Assembly: GCA_964020085.1 (NCBI GenBank)
Contig: OZ026606.1
Coordinates: forward strand, 24,942,493 to 25,006,492
Reading direction: 5' to 3'
DNA: 64,000 nt
DNA from: Micromussa lordhowensis
Taxonomy: Eukaryota > Cnidaria > Anthozoa > Scleractinia > Lobophylliidae
Positions within the stretch are counted from its first letter, which is position 1. Each line of letters begins with the position of its first letter. Shown here piece by piece: positions 24,474 to 32,258 of the stretch. The notes below the pieces were generated by a model, which was given only the letters and a program-made list of their open reading frames with translations, had not been told where the DNA came from and did no database searches. The translations under genes were made by a program, and so were the position numbers.

Positions 24474-24973
24474 TGAATCCGCCTATAAATTTTCCGAAAA
24501 TTCAATCTGTTGTTTAAACTTGTACTTTAAAGCCAAGGGTCTCAAACTTGGCTATTGTGGTATTTTGGATAAGCTCTTTCTTAACAATGTTATGTTCAAT
24601 CTGAATTACTTGTTTCAGTTGTTTGCTCGGCACCACTAGCCTTTGTGCTATAAACACTGTCGAGGGTGAACTAAGGTATATTTATTTGCGCTGTTAAAAT
24701 TCATTAGTGATTTATTGCCAACTCTTTTGTTGTCTACAGTACTATTGCACATCACTTGATCACGAGACACAATCCGTGATAACACAGGCCAAGATTCTTT
24801 CCCGAGACTTTAACTCTGTGGATTTGACTGGTGAATGTCCCCCTCAGCATCTTCTGAAAGGATTAAGGTACGCTTGGTACACAAAGCCTTGTGATTTCAA
24901 GAAATGTGCTGTTTATAGCTACGAGAATGAGCTTCCAGGACCTCCGTTCACGTGGAATGCACCAGTTAATTAA
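2626..24973 (+). CDS. SIAE: Sialate O-acetylesterase, seven-exon gene
   Basis: SIAE removes O-acetyl groups from position 9 (and 4) of sialic acids in lysosomes or the secretory pathway. Seven exons, 2626-2887, 13704-13885, 15814-15952, 17049-17238, 21683-21929, 22516-22893 and 24740-24973, join with matching phases (1,0,1,2,0,0) at GT-AG borders and give 543 residues, close to the vertebrate length of about 520. The N-terminus is a hydrophobic signal peptide. Exon 2 has the SGNH nucleophile motif GDVWVCSGQSNM (Ser140). Exon 4 has IATDWGGTPVEAWSS, exon 5 [10 protein letters not shown], and exon 6 GSVHPNDKQ with the likely catalytic His395. Exon 7 matches the family's C-terminal LRYAW...PPF region. 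ATG 2650 is an alternative start eight codons in and also gives a good signal peptide. Introns are heavily loaded with transposons, yet all exons are open. Confidence 0.93.
2972..3105. repeat. Degenerate tandem repeat around TTAGCCTAC
   Basis: The core GTTAGCCTACTTTTMACTC recurs about three times, then decays to further GTTAGCCTA copies. It lies 85 bp inside intron 1 of SIAE. Confidence 0.55.
3559..3792. mobile_element. 234-bp MITE with CCTGGGCC-type inverted ends
   Basis: Ends CCTGGGGCCCGTTTCTCGAA and TTCAAGAAACAGGCCCAGG are imperfect inverted repeats around a non-coding AT-rich centre. No clear target duplication was found. Confidence 0.55.
4013..4142. mobile_element. 130-bp near-perfect hairpin element
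   Basis: Two arms of about 60 bp, from AAGATAATTTGGTTTTATC to its reverse complement ending at 4142, surround a loop near GGAAGCTTCC. It is a foldback element at the 5' edge of the BEL/Pao remnant. Confidence 0.75.
4283..5108. mobile_element. 826-bp MITE with TTAA target duplication (piggyBac-like)
   Basis: Inverted ends AGTGGTACTATGA...TCATAGTACCACT are flanked on both sides by TTAA (4279-4282 and 5109-5112). TTAA duplication is the mark of piggyBac-type transposition. It interrupts the BEL gag region. There is no transposase, so it is non-autonomous. The MITE at 37206-37766 shares the AGTG...CACT termini. Confidence 0.82.
7205..7316 (-). repeat. Ngaro split direct repeat B2 (3' terminus)
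   Basis: Second copy of the 112-bp B repeat, forming the 3' end of the element on the minus strand. A 110-bp spacer separates it from A2, which is unusual because A2 and B2 normally abut. Confidence 0.85.
7427..7630 (-). repeat. Ngaro split direct repeat A2
   Basis: Internal copy of A1, directly abutting B1 at 7630/7631, as in the inner B1-A2 junction of Ngaro elements. Confidence 0.88.
7631..7742 (-). repeat. Ngaro split direct repeat B1
   Basis: 112 bp, from AAACTCATCACAATAGATGA to GGGAACCACCC, repeated at 7205-7316. It lies just after the recombinase ORF. Confidence 0.88.
8127..9173 (-). CDS. Ngaro tyrosine recombinase
   Basis: 348 residues of open frame overlap the end of the RT-RNase H ORF by about 94 bases in another frame, the usual arrangement in this group. 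It has no early ATG, so it is probably reached by frameshift or internal start. Phage-integrase fold signatures are visible: the first catalytic Arg in GYFGFLRASEF (180), HSFRIGAATVA with His295 and Arg298, and GRWTSSAYQLYIR with the nucleophile Tyr329 (or 326). The N-terminal SAM-like part has STRRSYASAQ. It integrates the circular DNA copy. All catalytic residues are present. Confidence 0.88.
   Translation of the reverse strand: MAGVSSPGPGGTAVSHSGPSRTPGRVDLSALEQQCHSFLLQGLAPSTRRSYASAQAQFISFCAQLGKVHASGSPCPADEWTLCLFATFLANRIQHSSIKVYLSGVRALHIEQGFSDPLANCLRLQRVVRGIKRYQGSSSSSRLPITDDLMLLIWRSLDLHLSDHLMFWAACTLGYFGFLRASEFTVPSLASFSPSLHLGVQDIAVDSLSAPSCMRLKIKGSKTDPFRKGAFIHIGRGQPPLCAVHSVLSYLASRGDRSGPLFLFQNGQPLSRTLLTEWLRQILSSENVPGNFSSHSFRIGAATVAARNGVPDHLIQALGRWTSSAYQLYIRTPSESLAALSSKLASSS
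9080..10727 (-). pseudogene. pol: Ngaro reverse transcriptase-RNase H, frameshifted in a G run
   Basis: The minus-strand frame enters before 10700 and encodes the connector ending VIPKRGQPGKWRLIVDLSSPGG. It then shifts by one base in a GGGGGGG tract at 10331-10337 and continues from 10330. Conserved blocks follow: AKFDVEAAYRNVPVHP, LPFGLRSAPFIFN, and the catalytic LLHYLDDF (about 10007-10020). A DIRS-type RNase H begins at VSSDAAGSLGYGAYL. It ends at 9080. It copies element RNA into DNA. The homopolymer shift could be a true mutation or an assembly error. Confidence 0.82.
10757..10787. repeat. C9/A22 homopolymer pair
   Basis: Nine C followed by 22 A lie between the Ngaro gag and pol ORFs. 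On the element's strand this is T22G9. It may mark a slippage-prone spot. Confidence 0.7.
10970..12219 (-). pseudogene. gag: Ngaro gag, frameshifted once
   Basis: The first part, from ATG 12219 to about 11623, is rich in Ala, Ser and Pro and low in complexity. The second part (11611-10970) has a folded region with WLEAFSIYCLVLVSYFPNRW and a Cys/His cluster, CKSWNRGHC...CRFSHKCSSCHGPHRAGVC, resembling CCCH/zinc-knuckle nucleic-acid binding. It ends in an Arg/Ser-rich tail. The two parts are offset by one base near 11620, where the first runs into a stop. It would package element RNA. It is either a recent disabling indel or a programmed shift; the indel is more likely. Confidence 0.7.
12253..12456 (-). 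repeat. Ngaro split direct repeat A1
   Basis: 204 bp identical to A2 except for one C/T difference near 12372. It forms the 5' terminus of the element on the minus strand. Confidence 0.88.
12521..13703. other. Rest of SIAE intron 1, no feature seen
   Basis: AT-rich sequence. The first few hundred bases may contain the 3' LTR of the BEL/Pao remnant, but I could not pair it with a 5' copy. No gene is visible. Confidence 0.4.
13704..13885 (+). CDS. SIAE: SIAE exon 2 (catalytic serine)
   Basis: Acceptor TTGTTGTAG| and donor GCCAG|GTAATA. Contains the conserved block GDVWVCSGQSNM with the nucleophilic serine. Phase 1 in, phase 0 out. Confidence 0.92.
14312..14449. mobile_element. 138-bp foldback in SIAE intron 2
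   Basis: Arms TCTTATTAGACGTTTTGGTG... and its reverse complement surround a GAGCCCGTAGGGCGAG centre. A further GAGTACAAATATC inverted pair follows at 14530-14580, so the element may extend to about 14600. Confidence 0.65.
14597..14648. repeat. AGATCTTGTA short tandem repeat
   Basis: The unit AAGATCTTGT recurs about five times between the foldback and a LINE end. Confidence 0.6.
14650..15196 (+). mobile_element. 3' end of a LINE-type retrotransposon
   Basis: The frame 14706-15002 encodes TVMAYKCANKLAPDYLCNKL and FAYRAVSLLNSLSSDLANLP, the C-terminal tail typical of CR1/L2/Jockey-like reverse transcriptases. It is followed by a T-rich 3' UTR and a (CAT)n tail near 15180. The catalytic domains are absent: a 5'-truncated, dead copy in SIAE intron 2. 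Confidence 0.75.
15197..15813. other. SIAE intron 2, remainder
   Basis: AT-rich intron sequence with a G run near 15569-15580. No gene or clear repeat structure seen. Confidence 0.4.
15814..15952 (+). CDS. SIAE: SIAE exon 3
   Basis: Acceptor CCAATTTAG| and donor GCTG|GTAAGA. Encodes YPEIRLFTATKIQ and the PWSVASA segment that precede the conserved WGGTP exon. Phase 0 in, phase 1 out. Confidence 0.88.
16720..16860. mobile_element. Foldback of the GGTTAATAAGTNGTTTATTATATGG family
   Basis: Left arm CTACTTATTAACCGAGAG and right arm GGTTAATAAGTTGTTTATTA enclose an inverted AATCTCGG...GAGATTTT core. The same terminal sequence recurs at 42508-42665 and, degenerate, at 480-520. Confidence 0.65.
17049..17238 (+). 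CDS. SIAE: SIAE exon 4
   Basis: Acceptor TTTCTATAG| and donor CACCT|GTAAGT. Encodes FSAVCWFYGKNIYD and IGLIATDWGGTPVEAWSS, strongly conserved in the family. Phase 1 in, phase 2 out. Confidence 0.92.
17728..17800. repeat. Short foldback in SIAE intron 4
   Basis: TGGGTTCAGAGCCAACCTTAA and TTAAGGTGGCTCTGAACCCA form arms around a short AT loop. It may be one end of a larger element reaching about 18090. Confidence 0.5.
17801..19496. other. SIAE intron 4, no feature seen
   Basis: AT-rich intron with only short stop-ridden frames. I see no gene or repeat I can support. Confidence 0.4.
19497..20905 (+). repeat. Duplicated block, copy 1 (SIAE intron 4)
   Basis: About 1.4 kb starting at GAGTTATTTTTTTGTAAAA and ending near GCCTGCCTATGTTCCA recurs in the same orientation at 25269-31412, where it has been split by insertions. 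Within it, a unit containing TTACAAAKGGTAAYTTGAYACT recurs about three times (19870-20240). It could be a long interspersed repeat or a local segmental duplication. Lack of coding content favours a non-autonomous element. Confidence 0.75.
20906..21682. other. SIAE intron 4, 3' part
   Basis: No gene visible. The 3' splice tract TATTTTCTTTTTAG precedes exon 5. Confidence 0.4.
21683..21929 (+). CDS. SIAE: SIAE exon 5
   Basis: Acceptor CTTTTTAG| and donor TACAG|GTACAA. Encodes [25 protein letters not shown], the family's second signature, and the F-P-F-G-F-V-Q end. Phase 2 in, phase 0 out. Confidence 0.92.
22208..22312. mobile_element. GGATAA-family repeat, copy 2 (SIAE intron 5)
   Basis: ACGCTATCCACC, AGTGGATAG, CCGGTGGATAG and terminal TTCGAACAACTGGGGCC match the family at 1432 and 22922. 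Confidence 0.65.
22516..22893 (+). CDS. SIAE: SIAE exon 6 (catalytic histidine)
   Basis: Acceptor TTTGTTTAG|. Encodes the QTANYGYVPN, AVAMDLG and GSVHPNDKQ blocks. The chosen donor GATTTGAG|GTGGAG is weak, but it keeps frame with exon 7 and ends at the residues that precede the C-terminal Cys segment in the family. A GGATAA-family MITE begins 28 bases beyond it. Confidence 0.88.
22922..23043. mobile_element. GGATAA-family repeat, copy 3, next to SIAE exon 6
   Basis: Ends GGCCCGGGTTGTTCGAAAGG and CCTTCGAACAAATGGGGCC are inverted. It begins 28 bases after the exon 6 donor, and the exon 6 frame stays open through it to 23007. Failure to splice at the weak donor would therefore add repeat-coded residues. 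Confidence 0.7.
23413..23710 (+). mobile_element. Composite MITE, copy 1 (SIAE intron 6)
   Basis: TTCAACAAATTGTAACACT and ACCAATTTGTTGAA delimit a first part, followed by a hairpin with arms ATTATCCTGC...GATATTCCGC around GCCTACGGCC. The whole unit recurs in inverted orientation at 31961-32258. Confidence 0.7.
23711..24739. other. SIAE intron 6, remainder
   Basis: AT-rich intron. Parts may belong to a further MITE, but I could not define ends. No gene seen. Confidence 0.35.
24740..24973 (+). CDS. SIAE: SIAE exon 7 (C-terminal)
   Basis: Acceptor TTGTCTACAG|. Encodes a Cys-rich end with LKGLRYAWYTKPCDF and the final PGPPFTWNAPVN, then TAA at 24971. This matches the usual SIAE C-terminus, so the gene is complete. 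Confidence 0.9.
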   Translation, partial: YYCTSLDHETQSVITQAKILSRDFNSVDLTGECPPQHLLKGLRYAWYTKPCDFKKCAVYSYENELPGPPFTWNAPVN

Positions 24974-25585
24974 GATTCAGAAGGACTGCACATGCTGTTG
25001 ATGGTGATCTTTGTAATTGAATGCAAACTATTCTAGGTTCTTAAGCCATAAAAAGCTTAGCTTTTACGATCCAAGATCAAGACGAGCAAAAGAACACAGT
25101 TTACATAATTGTAGAGTATTAGTATATACTGCAGTACACTATCTTGAAGGAATACATAACATTGAAGAAGTTATCAATTAAACGACTACACGTCCTGTTT
25201 TAATGTAATGCTTCTTGGTGCAATGCAATATAATACTAGTAATAGGTTTCACTAAAGCTGCCCCCGCTTTCTGAGTTATCTTTTCGTAAAATAAATCTCT
25301 CTTAGTCGGCGCGTCGGGTATGCTATGGACGGATGGGTCAGTGAGAGATGTATGTATGTCACACCAATCAGATTGATCTACTATTAAACACCAATCAAAT
25401 TGTAAAGGTAAATGGTATGTGAGAAGATTTGATCCCGATACAGTTTAGAAGGCCATATTTATTCTTCTAAAAAAGAGGAGGAAGTATTCATATATTGGGC
25501 TAACTTCTTCATTTTCTATGGGTTAGGCTAAGGATTTTAGCTATGAACGAGATAAGTCTTGAGTTTTGAAGCAGTTCGTGAGTTA

Positions 25586-26084
25586 AGCCCTGGCCAAACG
25601 GAGTCGCAAGTAGACGCAAGTTGAAAACTTGCGTCTACTTGCGATCCCGTTTGGCCAGGACTTGCGTTGACTTGCGATGACTTGCGCTCACTTTGGTTGA
25701 GATCAAATTTGCACGCAAGTCAACGCAAGTTTTTCACCGTTTGGGCCACCCAACCCAAGTCAACGCAAGATGAGAGACGTCAATTAACCTGTTATCAGCC
25801 AATGAAATACCATCGTCTTCCTCGCATAATAAAACAAAAACCAAACAAGCAGCCGCTTTCCTTTTCCTATCAACAACATCCACAATATCCGCCATTTTGT
25901 TTGCTTTAATACGTGTGGTTATATTTTCGCCGCGCGGGACTGAGCCCTTATTAGCCTTGAAATGTTTTTTTTTTGGCGACTTGCGCTAACTTGCGAGGAA
26001 ACTTGCGAGTTCGTTTGGCCATCCAACGCAAGTCTCTACGCAAGTTCAACTTGCCGCTACTTGCGACTCCGTTTGACCAGGGCT
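25586..26084. mobile_element. 499-bp MITE with TTA target duplication
   Basis: Ends AGCCCTGGCCAAACGGAGTC and GACTCCGTTTGACCAGGGCT are near-perfect inverted repeats. ACTTGCG and CGCAAGT motifs fill both halves. Flanking TTA (25583-25585, 26085-26087) is a 3-bp duplication, since the empty site in the sister block near 19838 has a single copy (TGAGTGAGTAG). Three-base TWA duplication suggests PIF/Harbinger type. Confidence 0.78.
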
Positions 26085-26127
26085 TTAGTAGAATGCAAAT
26101 GGACCAGATATTTTCTTACAAAGCTAA

Positions 26128-26690
26128 CAATCAATCAATCAATCAATCAATCTTTATTAATATTAAACAGTTTAAAAAAGAAAGAACATGCACAACTCGC
26201 ATATAGCGTAAGCTAGTCGAGGCGAGTTGTGCAGGGAGAAAAAGAAAAGAACAAAATAAACCAATTTGTAAGCTTAAAATAACCTATAAACATTGACAGA
26301 AATAAACTAAAGCTATTAAAAATACAATCATTTGCATGCGGAGAAAAGTATGATTACACGATTGGAAATAGGTAGCATAACAAACTAAACAAACTAAATA
26401 GGCGGAGAGATTAATAGTGAATTATTACAAAACGTTACATAATATAGAAATTAATTATGGATAGTAACTTAGGCGCCTCAATATAATCCTCCTCGCCTTC
26501 TAAAGCTGCAAATAAAGCTTTGCTAATTGATTTTTTGAACGCCGGTTTAGGTAGATTACATACTCGAGATGGGAGACAATTCCATGCTTTCGCGCCAAAA
26601 CATGAGAAAGAGTTCCGCTGCTGATTTAGACGTGAAAATTTGATATGATATTTGCCACAAGAAGCAGCCCTCGTGTTTTTCACAAAGAGT
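26128..26690 (-). mobile_element. 3' end of a LINE, minus strand
   Basis: The frame 26435-26683 encodes FSCFGAKAWNCLPSRVCNLP and an AF-KK-ISKALF tail, as in the C-termini of CR1/L2-like reverse transcriptases. An (ATTG)n tail lies at 26128-26155. It is a 5'-truncated copy inserted into the duplicated block. Confidence 0.72.
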
Positions 26691-27078
26691 AATTCAAATA
26701 GAGGTCACGAATCGTCGCTTCTAGTTCTTAGGAAATGTTTTAGAGGAGACGAGACCATTTAAATTTGAGACAGTTCTAACGTTTACAATAGTAAGTGTAG
26801 GTAACGATTGTTTTGTTCTTGCTGCATGCAAATATAACGAGATATTTGTATTGTTTAGTTACAAAGGGTAATTTGACACTTGTTTTTCACAAGGGAGTAA
26901 ATTCAATTATAGCTAACAAATCCTCAGCACCTGTTCCCACGAGATGCTTCTATTTTTAGTTACAAGTGGTAATTTGACACTTTGTTTTTCATATGGAAGT
27001 AAATCGTTCGCACGAGATGTTTGCTTTTTTTATAAATGGTAACTTGACACTTTTGTTTTTCATATGGAAGTAAATTTC

Positions 27079-30000
27079 AACAAGAAGATCATAGATCTTA
27101 AAACCGCGCTTACAAAGATTTAACCGTTTTCTTAACCCTACATTCGCAACGTAGTGCACATTCCAACGCTGTCCTTGATGATTCATTCATTTCTGTACTC
27201 ACTACATCACTTATTGCACTATCGCTCTCAGCCGTTGTGAAATCTCTGATGATGTATTGGTCTTAATATGGAAGTGTCACGCTATTAATACTGCTATCAA
27301 TAAACAGCTTCCTTCCTTAACTTGTAAAAGTCAAAATTTAATTTGTTTGTGTTATGAGTAAAGGACAAACTAAGTAATAAGTAGTAGTCACGCCAGTCAG
27401 ACAATCAGAGGTTTACGCTAATATAAACGCTGCAAGTTCTGGCAAGATCTAGTTTACCTCAGCAGATAATTATTTCTCCTTTGAATCTCTTAACTCGCTT
27501 CGATCAAATAGCCAAAGAATTCACTTCAATCACATAAATCCGTAAGACATTTACGCAAAATTGCAAACAAACTAAACACCATCGCCTCTCTGGCGTAGTA
27601 AACACAACCTTATTGTCACGCAGCGAAAGTGAAAGCTGCAATATCCTTATTCAAGGCCATCTGTAGTATGGTGGTGGGGAATTTCCCTACCAGTAACGTA
27701 ATCATTGCATGTTTTGACACGTTCTTTGCTTAGCTTGCAAATATTTCATTTTCCTTCCGATCTCTGAACTCGCTTCAATAACAGAGCTCGACGATTCACT
27801 TCTTTTGACTAAAAATACCAGAAATACTCGGAAAACTAAAAAGATTTCCTCGTAGCGAAATAAACCTGCAAAGTAAACAAGATCTTATCTGTCACGTAGC
27901 GAAAGTGAAAGTTGCAAGGTCAACGCATTCCACGGCTGTCGTAATACCTTTTAGCGTATTTATTAATCCGTTCGAGTCGAACGCTTTGATAATACCAGAG
28001 GAAAATACATTTAACAAGTAGTAGTCACGCCAGTCACACAATCAGAGGTTTACGCTACCACGGTAAATTTAGAATGGTAGTCTTGATCATTGATATGAAC
28101 GCTGCAAGTTCTGGCAAGCCCTTGTTTACTTCAGCAAATAATTACTTTTCTTTCGAATCTCTTACCTCCATTCGATCAAACAGCCAAAGAATTCACTGCC
28201 GTTTCATAAATCCGTCACGAATCCACGTAAAATTGCAACTAAACTAAAAACTGGCACTTCTGACGTGGCAAACGCGATCTTATTTGCCACCCAGCGAAAG
28301 TAAAAGCTGCAACGTCATGATTTACGGCTATCAGTGTAGTAGGTGGTTATTTCCCTACCAGTGACGTAATCCTTACATGTTCTTTGCTTGACTTGCAAGG
28401 ATTTCATTTTCCTTCCGACCTCTAAACTTGTTTCAATAAAAGAGCTCGACAATTCTGTTCTCTTGTTTAAAACTGCGAAAAATACTCAGAAAACTTGAGG
28501 GCCACGCTCCTGGCGAAATAAACTTGCAAAGTAAACAAGATCTTATCTGTCACGTAGCGAAAGTGAAATTAGCAAGGTCAACACATTCCATGGCTGACGT
28601 AATACCTTTTCAGCGTATTTAATATTTCGTTCGAATGAAAAGCTTCCAAAACACTAAAAGAAAATATATTTTACACACAATAAAGAAAACAATATTCGTA
28701 ACACTGTCCGTGTATGCACGTTTCAAAAGCTTTTGGCGAATAAACATCTCTGGTTGCGTGATTCACGGCTATCTTTGGTACGGCCGAGTGGAGATCTAGG
28801 CCTCTCGACACGAAAAAAAACAAGAAGATCATAGATCTTAAAACCGCGCTTACAAAGATTTAACCGTTTTCTTAACCCTACATTCGCAACGTAGTGCACA
28901 TTCCAACGCTGTCCTTGATGATTCATTCATTTCTGTACTCACTACATCACTTATTGCACTATCGCTCTCAGCCGTTGTGAAATCTCTGATGATGTATTGG
29001 TCTTAATATGGAAGTGTCACGCTATTAATACTGCTATCAATGAACAGCTTCCTTCCTTAACTTGTAAAAGTCAAAATTTAATTTGTTTGTGTTATGAGTA
29101 AAGGACAAACTAAGTAATAAGTAGTAGTCACGCCAGTCAGACAATCAGAGGTTTACGCTAATATAAACGCTGCAAGTTCTGGCAAGATCTAGTTTACCTC
29201 AGCAGATAATTATTTCTCCTTTGAATCTCTTAACTCGCTTCGATCAAACAGCCAAAGAATTCACTTCAATCACATAAATCCGTAAGACATTTACGCAAAA
29301 TTGCAAACAAACTAAAAACCATCGCTTCTCTGGCGTAGTAAACACAACCTTATTGTCACGCAGCGAAAGTGAAAGCTGCAATATCCTTATTCAAGGCCAT
29401 CTGTAGTATGGTGGTGGGGAATTTCCCTACCAGTAACGTAATCATTGCATGTTTTGACACGTTCTTTGCTTAGCTTGCAAATATTTCATTTTCCTTCCGA
29501 TCTCTGAACTCGCTTCAATAACAGAGCTCGACGATTCACTTCTTTTGACTAAAAATACCAGAAATACTCGGAAAACTAAAAAGATTTCCTCGTAGCGAAA
29601 TAAACCTGCAAAGTAAACAAGATCTTATCTGTCACGTAGCGAAAGTGAAAGTTGCAAGGTCAACGCATTCCACGGCTGTCGTAATACCTTTTAGCGTATT
29701 TATTAATCCGTTCGAGTCGAACGCTTTGATAATACCAGAGGAAAATACATTTAACAAGTAGTAGTCACGCCAGTCACACAATCAGAGGTTTACGCTACCA
29801 CGGTAAATTTAGAATGGTAGTCTTGATCATTGATATGAACGCTGCAAGTTCTGGCAAGCCCTTGTTTACTTCAGCAAATAATTACTTTTCTTTTGAATCT
29901 CTTACCTCCATTCGATCAAACAGCCAAAGAATTCACTGCCGTTTCATAAATCCGTCACGAATCCACGTAAAATTGCAACTTAACTAAAAACTGGCACTTC

Positions 30001-30684
30001 TGACGTGGCAAACGCGATCTTATTTGCCACCCAGCGAAAGTAAAAGCTGCAACGTCATGATTTACGGCTATCTGTAGTAGGTGGTTATTTCCCTACCAGT
30101 GACGTAATCCTTACATGATCTTTGCTTGACTTGCAAGGATTTCATTTTCCTTCCGATCTTTAAACTTGTTTCAATAAAAGAGCTCGACAATTCTGTTCTC
30201 TTGTTTAAAACTGCGAAAAATACTCAGAAAACTTGAGGGCCACGCTCCTGGCGAAATAAACTTGCAAAGTAAACAAGATCTTATCTGTCACGTAGCGAAA
30301 GTGAAAGTAGCAAGGTCAACACATTCCATGGCTGACGTAATACCTTTTCAGCGTATTTAATATTTCGTTCGAATGAAAAGCTTCCAAAACACTAAAAGAA
30401 AATATATTTTACACACAATAAAGAAAACAATATTCGTAACACTGTCCGTGTATGCACGTTTCAAAAGCTTTTGGCGAATAAACATCTCTGGTTGCGTGAT
30501 TCACGGCTATCTTTGGTACGGCCGAGTGGAGATCTAGGCCTCTCGACACGAAAAAAATAAAAAATAAAAATAAACCAAGGGTAGATTATGAACCGCGCTC
30601 GGCCCATGGCCGCGCGGTTAAAAAAAATAAAAATAAACCAAGGGTAGATTATGAACCGCGCTCGGCCCATGGCCGCGCGGTTAA
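27079..30684. repeat. 3.6-kb higher-order tandem repeat insertion
   Basis: Two near-identical units of 1740 bp (27079-28818 and 28819-about 30555; for example GTAGTAGTCACGCC at 27381 and 29121) stand in tandem. Inside each, a 637-bp step (27381 to 28018) repeats, and each step is itself two diverged halves of about 315 bp sharing CAGCGAAAGTGAAAG and AACTCGCTTCRAT motifs. A 63-bp unit with the hairpin CCGCGCTCGG...GCCGCGCGG is repeated twice at the end (30561-30684). There is no open frame of note. The flanks match the uninterrupted sister block at 20228-20238, so this is a discrete insertion. Confidence 0.8.
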
Positions 30685-31412
30685 TTAGAGCTTACCAGTT
30701 GTCGGCTATTTTTTCCAGGATACTAAACAAAACAGCTTTCATTTCTAAACTGTTTTTGCGTTTCTGCAGTGGTAGTTTATAGTTTTATTTGATGACATTC
30801 ATTTCAGTCCGATATTTTAAAGGTAAAAAGTATGAGAACTGTTCAAATGTTCTTTAAGACTGCTGGGCGTCAAATTAAAGTGCAATTCAATTAAATCAGA
30901 CTTTCAACGAATCAGAGAGGTTTTTACTCCTCTTTCTTTCTATTTTCGGTGAAGTAGTGTTGTTGTGTAAAAAGGGTAAACGTACGACTCGTATAAAATG
31001 CGAAAAGTTCTCTTAACTTGAGTATTTTTGAGCAAAATTCCTCTTGGGGGTTGAAAGGGCTATGAGATCGGCGAGTGACAGGGAGTTATGCATGTGCACG
31101 TGTCGCACCAATTACAGTTTGGATTGTATCAAAGAACGAATCAAATTGCCTGTTAGAAAATAAGATGGTATCTACATTAATCTGGAGACGAGTCAGATTA
31201 CTGTAGTTTGTTCAGTCAAACATTTTATGGCTTACTAATTAGTTATCTTACCATATACATCATAAATTCCCAGTTTCTCTCTTGCTGTACATTGCAACCA
31301 AAACGACTTGTCAAATTAACCAAATCATTACTGTAAACAGCGCCATGAATGCTCCTATCTCCGAGACTTCATAAAAAAATAACTCTTCCACGCCTTGCGT
31401 GCCTATGTTTTA

Positions 31413-31960
31413 TAAAATGGAGTGGAGAATATGTCCTGAGATGACTGTGTATTGGTAATAACCATTTATTTTTCAAACTTATTTGTTATTTGACAGGTTT
31501 GGTTATTTGAATAAATGTGGAAAATTTCATATAAAAATAGAAACTATTTTTTGCCTAATATAATAAGAACTTCCACATGAACACTGTGAATAACATTTGA
31601 ATAGAAACTTTAATGTTGTGAATACTTTTAAAAAAATTAATTGCATCTTTAACATGAACACTATGAATAACATTTGAACACGAAAGTTCAACATTGAAAT
31701 TGTGAATAAAATTTGAAAATGAATGTTTTCAGTAATATGACTAACTTTGTTTGCAGATAATACAACAAGAGATGCTATTGCACAGTTCATTGTTTGCAAT
31801 GCTAATGTGCATTGTTGTAGTTCTTGATCCTAAAGTTGTGCTTTAATTGTCCTTTGTTTGTTCATCAGGTTTGTCTTGATGATCAACCATTTAATTCAAA
31901 GTCTACGTTTTCCAGCAACAGCGGTTTTTCCACGAGTTCATCAGCATTGTCTTTATATTT
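31413..31960. other. AT-rich stretch with short decayed tandem repeats
   Basis: At 31550-31740 a motif like GAATAACATTTGAA with AACATTGAA-type halves recurs four to five times in decayed form. No gene seen. Confidence 0.4.
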
Positions 31961-32258
31961 AACAATTATCCTGCAAAATCGCGCGGAATATCGTCTGATA
32001 CTTAGCCGACGAGGCCGTAGGCCGAGTCGGCTAAAATCAGACAATATTCCGCGAGATTGAGCAGGATAATTGTTTTATTATTCAACAAATTGATAACAAA
32101 ACAGCCTAAATCCTTGTAAATCTCTCTGTCGACATTTTCTCACTTCACTTTTTCTTGCCACGTACGGAGCTACGTATACCGCCGGATATCTGTTACCTAC
32201 GGATGACAGATATCGAGAGCATCATGACCATATTTGGATAGTGTTACAATTTGTTGAA
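31961..32258 (-). mobile_element. Composite MITE, copy 2 (inverted)
   Basis: Reverse complement of 23413-23710 with few differences, ending TTTGTTGAA at 32258. The two copies lie 8.25 kb apart in opposite orientation. Confidence 0.72.

Larger units (their letters stand above)
25269..31412 (+). repeat. Duplicated block, copy 2, expanded by insertions
   Basis: Pieces at 25269-25585, 26085-26130, 26690-27078 and 30685-31412 align in order with 19497-20905. The gaps are filled by a MITE (25586-26084), a LINE (about 26130-26690) and the higher-order repeat (27079-30684). It lies about 300 bp past the SIAE stop. Confidence 0.75.

Noticed and set aside
25667..25909. Plus-strand 80-codon frame
   Set aside because: Lies inside the AGCCCTGG MITE and is made of its repeated ACTTGCG motifs.
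27079..30684. LTR retrotransposon with two 1740-bp LTRs
   Set aside because: The two units abut with no internal region, no TG...CA borders, no primer site and no coding sequence.
27079..30684. CRISPR-like or phage array
   Set aside because: Units are long and continuous without spacers, and the DNA is clearly eukaryotic.
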